Source: Bacillota bacterium (GTDB lineage: Bacteria > Bacillota > Clostridia > Oscillospirales > Ruminococcaceae). From it: DNA of 28,714 nucleotides. Below the pieces are notes generated by a model, which was not told the DNA's origin, ran no database searches, and worked only from the letters and a program-made list of their open reading frames with translations. The stretch covers positions 1-28,714 of the forward strand of contig JAEWLW010000074.1 in NCBI GenBank assembly GCA_023457355.1, in the 5' to 3' direction. This document shows, one piece after another, positions 1-7,700 of the stretch. The first letter of the stretch is position 1, and each line of letters opens with the position of its first letter. A program made the position numbers and the translations under genes.

Positions 1-15
1 GGCTTAATGACACGT

Positions 16-120
16 TTAGCTTCTAAACTCTTGGCTTTTGCTGTTGCCTTCCTTATCAATTCCTGTATCCACAAACCAAATCCCGTCTGCATTAAATCTC
101 TCATCTTTTAATAGCACCAC
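16..120 (-). other. Open frame continuing the truncated secreted protein in another phase
   Basis: Just past the point where the 62-residue secreted product runs out, a different minus-strand frame opens from GTG-GTG and gives 34 residues (VVLLKDERFNADGIWF... ending EFRS) before a TAA at 16-18. Its composition looks protein-like (acidic and aromatic mix), but it has no ribosome site of its own. It may be the rest of the upstream gene after a frameshift or deletion, or the tail of an unrelated gene. No family was recognised, and the window edge prevents a better look. Confidence 0.25.
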
Positions 121-289
121 GGGTTAACTTACAAATGGCACTATATGGAGCTTGAGTGGTATTGTTGATATAAACTCTGTCATCGTCGCCAAATATCGTC
201 TGGATTTCCATCGACCCGCTGGCGATTGACGTTAGTGTTAATGCCAATATCATAATAACACAAACGATGATGCTGATACTTCTTTTCAT
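101..289 (-). CDS. Short secreted protein, probably the N-terminal remnant of a V8-like serine protease
   Basis: This frame encodes 62 residues. It begins with a clear Sec signal peptide (MKR, then a hydrophobic stretch to about residue 24, ending ASGS). The next stretch, IFGDDDRVYINNTTQAPYSA, resembles the mature N-terminus of V8-like glutamyl endopeptidases, which start with a pattern such as IGTDDRxxVxNTTxxPY. A real protease would continue for about 200 residues through a His-Asp-Ser triad; none is present. The start is supported by GGAG eight bases upstream. It lies downstream of the DUF6147-like gene on the same strand, after a 153-bp gap, at the end of the sigma/anti-sigma cluster. It is either a broken protease or a short secreted peptide; the protease link is a family-pattern inference made from memory. 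Confidence 0.5.
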   Translation of the reverse strand: MKRSISIIVCVIMILALTLTSIASGSMEIQTIFGDDDRVYINNTTQAPYSAICKLTRGAIKR

Positions 290-442
290 ATAAATTCTCC
301 TTCATTTTATTTATCTTGATAATGTAATATTTATATCTGCATTGGAGTCATCTCCTAAACGCAATTAAAAATAACCGTGGTCATGATAAGCCTCATAGAC
401 GCGTTCCAAAAATTCTATAATCGCCGATACCAACTTCAGTTT

Positions 443-871
443 TCAAATACTGCACGAATTGGATGTCGCTTGTGCCGTTTCCGACCCGACTGTCACGGAA
501 ACACGGGTGCGGTAGGTTGTGCCACTTGTGCCCGAATAGCTTTTGGACACAAACACGCTGCCGGTGCCGCTGAAGCTCCAGGATTTCACCGACTGCCATT
601 TTCCAGATGAATATTTCTCCAGATACATGGTGCCCTTGATTTTTGTAGATGGGCTTTGTGCCGTTACGGAAGCCTCAGGATAAAGCGTCGTGCCCTCCGC
701 ATCAATCATCGGAGAAATTTCGGCGATATCCACCCAAAACGGCGTGATGATAGCATCACCGGTTCCAAACGATTGTACGCTTTGCGGCTGCAAGGCCGGC
801 GTCGTAAAAGTCATACCTCCGACAATCAGGATAAAGGCTGCGATTTTCACTGCAGTTGTTTTGATTTTCAT
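443..871 (-). CDS. Small secreted protein, DUF6147-like
   Basis: The product has 142 residues. An N-terminal signal peptide (MKIKTTAVKIAAFILIVGG, about 1-26) is followed by a Ser/Thr/Gly-rich domain expected to be mostly beta. That domain contains a W-Q-S-V-K-S-W-S-F-S-G-T-G core and alternating hydrophobic residues, like the small exported DUF6147 family of Clostridia; the role of that family is not established. The start has an excellent ribosome site (AGGAGG, seven bases before ATG). It lies 77 bp downstream of the anti-sigma gene with no obvious terminator between them, so read-through from the sigma promoter is possible. It is probably an exported product controlled by the neighbouring ECF sigma factor. 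The export call is strong; the family call is tentative. Confidence 0.65.
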   Translation of the reverse strand: MKIKTTAVKIAAFILIVGGMTFTTPALQPQSVQSFGTGDAIITPFWVDIAEISPMIDAEGTTLYPEASVTAQSPSTKIKGTMYLEKYSSGKWQSVKSWSFSGTGSVFVSKSYSGTSGTTYRTRVSVTVGSETAQATSNSCSI

Positions 872-948
872 AAAAAATCCTCCTTGTTGTTATTTAGGCT
901 TTCACCTATATAACGTACAAGGAGGAAAAAAGGGACACAATTTTTTTA

Positions 949-1932
949 TTATTTTTCTATTTCTACTTTTTCAGCAATTTTTAATACTTCTTCGTAGTCA
1001 ATATTACCAAATATTTGACACTCAATATTATTTTGAGTCCATACAAAATATGTCATCTTATCGGTCTGCCATGTGTAAGCTTCGGATTGCTTAAAAGGAA
1101 CACACTGAATTTCTGCGCCTTCCGTATCAAAATATGTCTTGGCGCCGGGTTCTGAAACAACGAAGGATATTTTTAGCAGCTTATCTTTGCCTTCATTCAA
1201 AAAGTTGTATGTTAGCATTCGCCTTCCCTGAGAAAGGCCGTTCAAAGTATATCCGTCCGGAAGATAGCCAAACGTAACATCGCTCTGACTTAGTGCGGCT
1301 GCCGAAGAAGGTTCTTCAGCCTGCGTAATAAAAATGCTGAACTTCGGGAATGTCTCCACAACCCAATTCACGAACCGCTCTCTCAATTTAGCGTTTGCCA
1401 CAAGCGCGGTTGAGAAGCTGATGGCACAAACAAGGACGAAGACCGCTACCCGCTTTATAATAGTCATTACTATACTCGAAGATTTCTGAGCAGCTTGGAC
1501 CAGCTTCAACTTCCTTCTGAAAGCGTTAGAATACTTCGGAACACGCCATACGTCTGGAACGTCTTGGGCAGTATATGCCGAAAGAGCCGCCTCGCATGCA
1601 AGTCTCATAGAATAGTCATCAACTACGGCGCCATCCAGTCCCATGAAGTGAGATAACATACTTTTGGCATACCGCAGCCGACCGACAGAATGTGCCGTTG
1701 TCAGCATGGCGTCGGTATCTTCAGGTGAAAAGTTAAAGTAGTACCTTAAGAAAAGCGTATTCATATATTCCAGCGGCAGTACTGTTATCTTCTGAGCCAA
1801 TACCGCAACTTCTTCCGCAGCGAGCGACCGAACCGGCATATTGTCAAAAGCAGACCGTTCCAGTACTTCAAAATCGTTTACCAGCGCTTGTCTGCATACG
1901 TCGACCACCAAATCATTAAACGTGCTGGACAT
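949..1932 (-). CDS. Membrane-anchored anti-sigma factor, DUF4367-type
   Basis: The product is 327 residues from the ATG at 1932. I chose this start because GAGGCGGG lies upstream, whereas the ATG six codons earlier has no ribosome site. The cytoplasmic N-terminal part is about 150 residues, followed by one transmembrane helix (about 155-178, with VFVLVCAISFSTALVA). The extracytoplasmic C-terminal domain (about 218-325) begins FGYLPDGYTL and matches the DUF4367 pattern found in clostridial anti-sigma factors. The gene overlaps the end of the ECF sigma gene by 17 bases, the usual translational coupling of a sigma/anti-sigma pair. Residues 51-95 resemble sigma region 4 (LPLEY...LFLRYYFNFS...SVGRLRYAKSML), which is unusual. 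Likely role: it binds the sigma factor at the membrane and releases it on envelope stress; the inducing signal is unknown. Confidence 0.75.
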   Translation of the reverse strand: MSSTFNDLVVDVCRQALVNDFEVLERSAFDNMPVRSLAAEEVAVLAQKITVLPLEYMNTLFLRYYFNFSPEDTDAMLTTAHSVGRLRYAKSMLSHFMGLDGAVVDDYSMRLACEAALSAYTAQDVPDVWRVPKYSNAFRRKLKLVQAAQKSSSIVMTIIKRVAVFVLVCAISFSTALVANAKLRERFVNWVVETFPKFSIFITQAEEPSSAAALSQSDVTFGYLPDGYTLNGLSQGRRMLTYNFLNEGKDKLLKISFVVSEPGAKTYFDTEGAEIQCVPFKQSEAYTWQTDKMTYFVWTQNNIECQIFGNIDYEEVLKIAEKVEIEK

Positions 1933-2467
1933 CTTTATCACCCGCCTCATAAAAGATACGTAGTTTTTTAAGGATACGATAACCTCTTTTTTTAGCTGTT
2001 TCTTCGCTCACATCCAGTAAAGTAGCAATCTCTTTAAAGCTCATATCATTTACATAGCGCAAGTAAATCATACACCTTTCTTCGTCGGAAAGCTTGTCGA
2101 TTGAGAAAAGCAATTTTTCCCTATCAATACTTTGTTCCCACATATCTTCAAGCTCAGAATAATTGCCGTCATTAGTTTCAAGCTCTTCCATAGGGACAGC
2201 CTTCATTCGTTTTCTTAAAATATTTGCTGATTCATTCTTCACTATTACAACGCAGTAAGGGAGTATTTTGGGACCGGGCAGCCTCATTATTTTCTCAATG
2301 TGGTCTATAATCTTTAAGAAGGCCTCCGAAACAGCCTCCTCCGCATCCGAATGAGAACGCAGTATTTGAAAGGATATGTTATAAAACTTCACATTGGAAT
2401 CTTTAAAAATCTGATTAACCAGCTCTTTCTCACGGTCTGACAGAGTGCCTAGAAATATGATAACCAA
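1916..2467 (-). CDS. ECF-type RNA polymerase sigma factor
   Basis: The product is 183 residues, typical for ECF sigma factors. Region 2 spans about residues 20-80 (FYNISFQILRSHSDAEEAVS, then EAFLKIIDHIEKI) and region 4 about 115-170 (LSDEERCMIYLRYVNDMSFK, EIATLLDVSEETAKKR), a helix-turn-helix for the -35 element. I chose the TTG at 2467 because AGGAGG sits seven bases upstream. The in-frame ATG at 2503 has no ribosome site and overlaps the -10 box of the promoter, so it should lie outside the transcript. The protein should direct RNA polymerase to a small regulon, plausibly including the secreted genes downstream. The overlapping membrane anti-sigma gene supports this. Its ECF subgroup could not be assigned from the sequence. 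Confidence 0.85.
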   Translation of the reverse strand: MVIIFLGTLSDREKELVNQIFKDSNVKFYNISFQILRSHSDAEEAVSEAFLKIIDHIEKIMRLPGPKILPYCVVIVKNESANILRKRMKAVPMEELETNDGNYSELEDMWEQSIDREKLLFSIDKLSDEERCMIYLRYVNDMSFKEIATLLDVSEETAKKRGYRILKKLRIFYEAGDKDVQHV

Positions 2468-2501
2468 ATTGCTGCCTCCTGAAGTTGTCAGTTTACTTCT
2501 C

Positions 2502-2530
2502 ATTATGAGTTAGTCTTTTAAAGATTACAA
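2502..2530 (-). promoter_or_regulatory. Promoter of the sigma/anti-sigma operon
   Basis: On the minus strand a -35 TTGTAA (2525-2530) is followed after exactly 17 bases by a -10 CATAAT (2502-2507). Transcription would begin near 2495, about 28 bases before the TTG start of the sigma gene. The boxes look like the housekeeping sigma-A type rather than an ECF type, so basal expression is likely. Confidence 0.6.
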
Positions 2531-2876
2531 GAGCTTGTAGGGAGGTTCTCTTTATCATGGAGGCGGTGTATTGGGAATCTCACCATTGCTCTCCTTGGGT
2601 TAATTAAACGCTTTAGATATTAGAGGCACTCCAGAACCGCATTTTCAATCAAATTACTCGAAGATTTTAGATACAAAAGCGCCAAAAATATATACAGACG
2701 AATAAGTGGAAAATTAATACACTCACAACATGGAGCTATTAATTATTTTTGAGAAAAAAGCTCTACATGCAGTTATTTGCTGCCCCTTCTAGAATTTCTC
2801 CGCTCACTTGGGAATTACGTTGACCTGTCAACGGGAAGGTACATGGGACAACGGGTGAGATACCGTTTGAGCGGCT
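2531..2876. other. AT-rich intergenic stretch, no gene seen
   Basis: No convincing coding frame is visible. A 22-codon minus-strand frame (MVRFPIHRL...) follows AAGGAG with only four bases of spacing and ends before the sigma promoter; I do not call it. The stretch separates the sigma operon from the 28-residue ORF and its terminator. I see no insertion-sequence ends or long repeats in it. Confidence 0.4.
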
Positions 2877-2901
2877 AAAAAAGAGGGCCTCAATACCCTC
2901 T
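2877..2901 (-). terminator. Rho-independent terminator after the 28-residue ORF
   Basis: On the minus strand AGAGGG (2901-2896) pairs perfectly with CCCTCT (2887-2882) around an eight-base loop and is followed by a run of T. It lies about 25 bases after the stop of the small ORF. Confidence 0.65.
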
Positions 2902-2925
2902 CTCGTGAATACATCATCGACAAAA

Positions 2926-3012
2926 TCAATCTTCAGCTTGGTAAGCGACCAAGCATCCATTCTTTTGGCTATAAGTTTTTCTCACATAAGCCTTTTCGTT
3001 TTTGCATTGCAT
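2926..3012 (-). CDS. Candidate 28-residue small protein
   Basis: A perfect AGGAGG lies seven bases before ATG at 3012. The frame runs 28 codons (MQCKNEKAYVRKTYSQKNGC, then LVAYQAED) to TGA. The product is basic in its first half, with two cysteines and two tyrosine-containing segments; there is no signal peptide or membrane segment. A 6-bp-stem terminator with a T-run follows about 25 bases later. Ribosome site, short frame and terminator together look like a complete minigene. I found no clear promoter upstream. It may be a real small protein, a toxin or leader peptide, or the truncated start of a lost gene. No family was recognised. Confidence 0.4.
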   Translation of the reverse strand: MQCKNEKAYVRKTYSQKNGCLVAYQAED

Positions 3013-3195
3013 GGGCACGCCTCCTTTTTATTTACATTTTTGGATGATCAGGAAAGAAAATTTCCCAAAAAGCAATTATGCACTAATGGGAAATACTAAT
3101 TTTGAGCAACAAGCATAAAAATCGAGCCTTTTTCTCATATACAGGGAGTTCGGAAAAATAAAATAATTAAATCGGTGTATGTGCGTGACGTGATT

Positions 3196-3229
3196 TTTTG
3201 CCCACAAATACGCGATATTTTGCCCACAA
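3196..3229. repeat. Two direct copies of a 12-bp motif, 22 bp apart
   Basis: TTTTGCCCACAA occurs at 3196-3207 and again at 3218-3229, a spacing of 22 bp or about two helical turns. Same-face spacing is compatible with a protein-binding site, but no gene start lies close by. Confidence 0.45.
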
Positions 3230-3556
3230 GTTAAAGCGTTCACGAGGGATTCATGGTCGTGGACCCGAGGTGGCGGCACCCCGCGCTACGCGCGGATGTT
3301 CGGCCGGCTCCGCAGGACTCACCGTGCTGCGGCACGGGAGAAGGGAACGTCGAATAATCTCAAAAATTGCCCATGCATTTCAACAACAAACCGACTTGGA
3401 ATTTCGATTCCATTCAATGATGATTCAGAAATACCGCTTTATAATAAGGTTTTTAAGCGTTTTGCTTCTGTCTTTCTCCACGCGTTTCAACACTTTCCCA
3501 TGCCATGTGAGAGGTTTTCGCACGGTGCTGTCACCTTGGCATGAGCGCCGCAGGCG

Positions 3557-3591
3557 AGTGGCGGAGCGGAGGACGAAGGACGGAGCGGAGC
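3557..3591. repeat. Purine-rich short repeat region
   Basis: The unit CGGAGCGGA occurs twice around GGACGAAGGAC, and the whole is flanked by GTGGC and GCCAC. It lies just beyond the pfkA operon terminator and does not look like coding DNA. Confidence 0.35.
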
Positions 3592-3615
3592 CACCTCTCC
3601 CCCTTTTTTGGGTAC

Positions 3616-3650
3616 AAAAAAAGAGCGCCACTACCGAAGTAATGACGCTC
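3616..3650 (-). terminator. Terminator of the hprK-pfkA operon
   Basis: On the minus strand a 12-bp stem (GAGCGTCATTAC with GTAGTGGCGCTC, two G-T wobbles) closes a TTCG tetraloop and is followed by seven T. It is a textbook strong intrinsic terminator about 75 bases after the pfkA stop. Confidence 0.9.
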
Positions 3651-3724
3651 GTTTATCCCTTAACAAGTCTGCAAAAAATCACGGCTTTTGGGGAAAAAAG
3701 TTTTGTTGGCTACAAAAACAGTTC

Positions 3725-4696
3725 TCAGATCGAAATGTCGTTGGCAACGCGGTAGAGATTCATATCAATCCCCTTATGCATGGCCAATGCTTCCTCAATA
3801 TCAATATCAACGACCTTGCCTTGGCGATAAACCACAACACGCTTGCTCTGTCCCTGTTCAATAAGCTCCACCGCATGGTGACCCATCACACTGGCAATAA
3901 CGCGTTCCTGCGCCGTGGGGGTACCGCCACGCTGAACATGGCCAAGCACCACCGCATTGGTATCGATACCGGTCAGGCGCTCAATCTGTTCGGCAATCTC
4001 AGGTGCGCTTCCGACGCCCTCTGCCACCATTATAATAAAATTCTGTTTACCGGAACGCAGTGTGCTGACCATTTTTGCCACCACATCCCGCTCGATGGAA
4101 AATTCAATCTCCGGCACCAGAATAGCCAGCGCGCCGCAGGCAATGCCGGCGTGCAGCGCAATATGGCCTGCATGGCGCCCCATGACCTCGATGACCGAGC
4201 AGCGGTCATGCGACTGTGAGGTATCGCGTACGCGGTCGACCATCTGAACCACGGTGTTAATAGCAGTATCAAAGCCCACCGTGTAATCTGAGGAGGAAAT
4301 ATCGTTGTCGATGGTGCCTGGAATGCCGATGCAGGGCAGTCCGTGCCGGCACAGATCCAACGCGCCGCGGAACGTACCGTCGCCGCCGATGGTCACAAGG
4401 GTACCGATCCCTGCCTTTTTGCAAATTTCAACCGCTTTGATGATGTTGCGCTCCTCCGAAAATTCGGGGCAGCGCGAGGAATAGAGCACCGTGCCGCCAC
4501 GCTGAAGAATCTCGCTGACGCTTCGCAGGTGCATATCCTCCATGTCGTTGGCCAGCAGGCCGGTGTACCCGCGCTTTATGCCCACAACCGAAAACCCGCG
4601 GTTAATACCCATGCGCACCACCGCACGTACAGCGGCGTTCATGCCGGGCGCATCGCCGCCACTGGTCAATATGCCGATCGCTTTTTTCCTAGTCAT
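3725..4696 (-). CDS. pfkA: 6-phosphofructokinase (ATP-dependent)
   Basis: The product is 323 residues, the usual bacterial PfkA length (about 320). It phosphorylates fructose 6-phosphate to fructose 1,6-bisphosphate in glycolysis, in the cytoplasm. Visible motifs are the N-terminal ILTSGGDAPGMNAA, GGDGTFRGA (about 104-112; the glycine after GGD fits ATP rather than pyrophosphate use), the catalytic PGTIDND (126-132) and MGRHAG. I chose ATG at 4696 because GGAGG lies seven bases upstream; a longer frame adds five residues without support. It is the last gene of the operon, 37 bp after dnaE. Its product is the classical activator of HPr kinase, encoded by the first gene of the same operon. Confidence 0.97.
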   Translation of the reverse strand: MTRKKAIGILTSGGDAPGMNAAVRAVVRMGINRGFSVVGIKRGYTGLLANDMEDMHLRSVSEILQRGGTVLYSSRCPEFSEERNIIKAVEICKKAGIGTLVTIGGDGTFRGALDLCRHGLPCIGIPGTIDNDISSSDYTVGFDTAINTVVQMVDRVRDTSQSHDRCSVIEVMGRHAGHIALHAGIACGALAILVPEIEFSIERDVVAKMVSTLRSGKQNFIIMVAEGVGSAPEIAEQIERLTGIDTNAVVLGHVQRGGTPTAQERVIASVMGHHAVELIEQGQSKRVVVYRQGKVVDIDIEEALAMHKGIDMNLYRVANDISI

Positions 4697-4733
4697 TACA
4701 AATCCTCCCATACGATTGATATCAGACAGCAGC

Positions 4734-7700
4734 CTATTCGACCACCGCTACATTCTGTTCACCCAATTCTTCTTTCAACACCCGCAACAACACGTCACAG
4801 GGCGAAACCCACATGGACCGGGGCGCAAGGGTCAGCTGGCGTTTTTCAGTAAAATACACATAAACGGGGGTACTGCCGTCAAAGACCGCCATATATTTTT
4901 GAGCACTGTGCCATGCTGGCGCAACCGGTGCGGAAACCTTTAAATACAACCCCGGCTTCGTTGTTTTTTTGCGCGCTTTTTCCTCAGGTTTCCCCGACTT
5001 GTTGGCATAAATACCAGCCTGCTGAGAAGCGCTGCCCACATCGTCCATCGGTCTGGCCTCCTCCAAAATCAACTTGGGGTCCTCTTCCTCGCGGTAAGAG
5101 AGCCTGCCGCTTAAAACCGCCAACCGGTCAACATCGGTCAACGCCGTATATTTTTCAAGAACCCGCGGAAAGACCAGCACCTCTATGCTTCCGGTAAGGT
5201 CTTCTACCGCGAGATAGGCCATTGTGTCGCCCTTTTTGGTGATGGTCAGCTTTTTAGCATCCACAACAGCCGCAATGCTGACGCGGGCGTCATCGTGCAG
5301 CGCATCGGTTTTATGCTCCGCCGAAGCTAATATATCTGAAACCTGCACCACCGGCAGCGACGCAATTAAATCGCGGTAAGCCAGCAGCGGATGCCCTGAG
5401 ACATAAAGACCAACAATCTCTTTCTCCATTTTTAAAAGCTGCGAGGGGTCATACTCCGGCTGCTGCGCAATCTGTTGATGCGAGATATTTTCATCGGCGG
5501 TAAGGCCTTCGAACAGATTAACCTGCCCTGAGATGTTGGCCTTATGTACCCGGTCGATATTTTCCAAAAGTGCTTCAATGCCCGAAAACAATGCACGGCG
5601 CGACAAGCCAAAACCGTCGCAGGCGCCGCATTTTATCAGGCTTTCCAGGCTTCTGCGTCGCAGGTCGGATTCGTAAAGCCGGTCGCAAAAATCGTAAATA
5701 TCGGTGAATCTGCCGTTTTTATCCCGCGCGTCCAGCAGTGCGCGCACCACGGCACGCCCAAGATTTTTGATGGCGAGCAGTCCAAAACGGATACCCTGTT
5801 CCGTTGCGGAAAATTCTTCAAGGCTCTCGTTGACATCCGGCGGTAGGATGCGAATTCCCAACCGCGCGCACTCGCCGATGTAAGAAACCACCTTTGGCGT
5901 GTTATCCAGAATGCTGGTCAGCAGTGCGGCCATATATTCCTTTGGATAATGGCATTTTAGATAAGCCGTCTGGTAAGAGATGTAGGCGTAGGCCGCCGCA
6001 TGGGATTTATTAAACGCATAGGCCGCAAAGGCGCTCATTTCGTCGAAAATATCGCTGGCAACCGATTCCGGTATGCCGTTGGCGATGCAACCCGCACACT
6101 CAATGGTTCCGTCATCGTTTTTCAGGCCATAAATGAAATGCTCGCGTTCCTTTTGCATGACCGAGGCCTTCTTTTTACTCATGGCGCGGCGCACAAGATC
6201 GGCCCGCCCGTATGAAAAGCCTGCCAGCTCTCGGCAGATTTGCATAACCTGTTCCTGATAGACAATGCAGCCATAGGTGACCTCGAGAATATTTTTCAGC
6301 TTAGGGTGCTTATAAGTCACCAACTCCGGCTTGTGCCGGTTCTGAATATAACGCGGAATCGACTCCATCGGCCCCGGGCGGTAGAGCGAAATAACGGCGA
6401 TCAAATCTTCCATATGCTCCGGGCCCAGCTGGGTCAGCACCTGGCGCATACCGCCCGATTCAAACTGGAACACCCCTTCAGTATAACCTTTGGAGAACAT
6501 GGCGTAAACCGCCGTGTCGTCAAGCGGAATAGCGTCGGCTGAAAATTGAGGATTTGTCCTGTGTATCATGCGCTCGCAATCTGCAATTACCGTGAGGTTG
6601 CGCAGGCCCAGAAAGTCCATTTTAAGCAGGCCCAATTCTTCGAGCGTCCCCATTGGGAACTGTGTCACAATCGCATCTTCACCGCTTTGTAAAGGAACAT
6701 ACCTTTCCACCGGCTCCTTGGAAATAACGACGCCCGCCGCGTGGGTTGAGGCGTGGCGCGGCATGCCTTCCAGGCTCATCGCCACATCGATCAAATCGTG
6801 CGCGGCGGAATCCTCGTCATACAGACGCTTAAAATCCTTAGAAGAGGTCAGTGCCCGGGAAAGCGTAATGCCCAGTTCGGCGGGAACCAGCTTGGCGACG
6901 GTATCCACCTGCTGGTAGCTCATTCCCAGCGCACGGCCGCTGTCCCGAATTGCAGCCCGCGCCGCCATGGTGCCGAATGTTATAATCTGCGCAACATGGT
7001 CGGCCCCGTAGCGCCGGACAACATATTCTATGACCTCCGGCCGACGGACATAACAAAAATCAATATCAAAATCCGGCATGCTCACGCGCTCGGGGTTTAA
7101 AAAGCGCTCGAAGATCAGGTGATATTTCATCGGGTCAACGCCGGTTATGCCGATGCAATAGGCCGCAAGGCTGCCCGCGCCCGAACCTCTGCCGGGGCCG
7201 ACCGGAATGCCCTGCGACTTGGCGTAGGCGATAAAATCGTGCACGATGAGGTAATAGTCGACATACCCCATTTTTTCAATCACCGAAAGCTCATATTCCA
7301 GCCGGTCGGTTATTTCCTGCGGGGGGTTCGCACCGTAGTGGCGGCGCAGACCCTCGTAGCAGCTTGTGCGGAAATATTCGCGGTTATCCCGCCCGTCAGG
7401 TGCTGTAAAGCTTGGAAGCTTTAGTTCTCCGAACGTAAAGTCAACGTTGCAGCGTTCGGCAATTTCAAGTGTCGTGTCCAGCGCATCCTCAAAACCCGGC
7501 AGCGCTTTTTGCATCTCTTCGCGGGTTTTGACAAAAAACGCGTCGGTTGCAAACTCCATGCTGGAATTTTCGACGGTAGTGTTGGTCTGGATGCAGGTCA
7601 GCACGTGTTGCATACGGCTGTCCTCGCGGCGGATATAATGCGCATCATTGGTGGCGACAATGCCAACCCCCAGCTCGCCTGCCAGACGGCGCAGCATCGG

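Larger units (their letters stand above)
3013..3615. other. Gene-free stretch with direct repeats and GC-rich hairpins
   Basis: No gene is supported here. From about 3060 to 3235 the DNA is AT-rich. At about 3240 it changes abruptly to GC-rich structured sequence, with a hairpin of CCGCGC/GCGCGG arms (3281-3295) and another of CCGTGC/GCACGG arms (3322-3337). From about 3350 to 3535 it is mixed, and 3541-3600 is purine-rich and repetitive. The frames that cross it lack ribosome sites and protein-like composition. It may be a dispersed non-coding repeat or the scar of lost DNA at the boundary of the conserved operon. Confidence 0.4.

Noticed and set aside
2533..2606. A 22-codon minus-strand frame (MVRFPIHRL...) near the sigma promoter
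   Set aside because: The ribosome site spacing is only four bases and there is no terminator or other support.
2763..2960. A 65-codon minus-strand frame overlapping the 28-residue ORF
   Set aside because: It runs through the terminator hairpin, has no ribosome site, and is out of frame with the better-supported short ORF.
3076..3279. A minus-strand frame across the direct repeats and the GC-rich boundary
   Set aside because: There is no ribosome site and it crosses sequence of two very different compositions; it looks like non-coding DNA.
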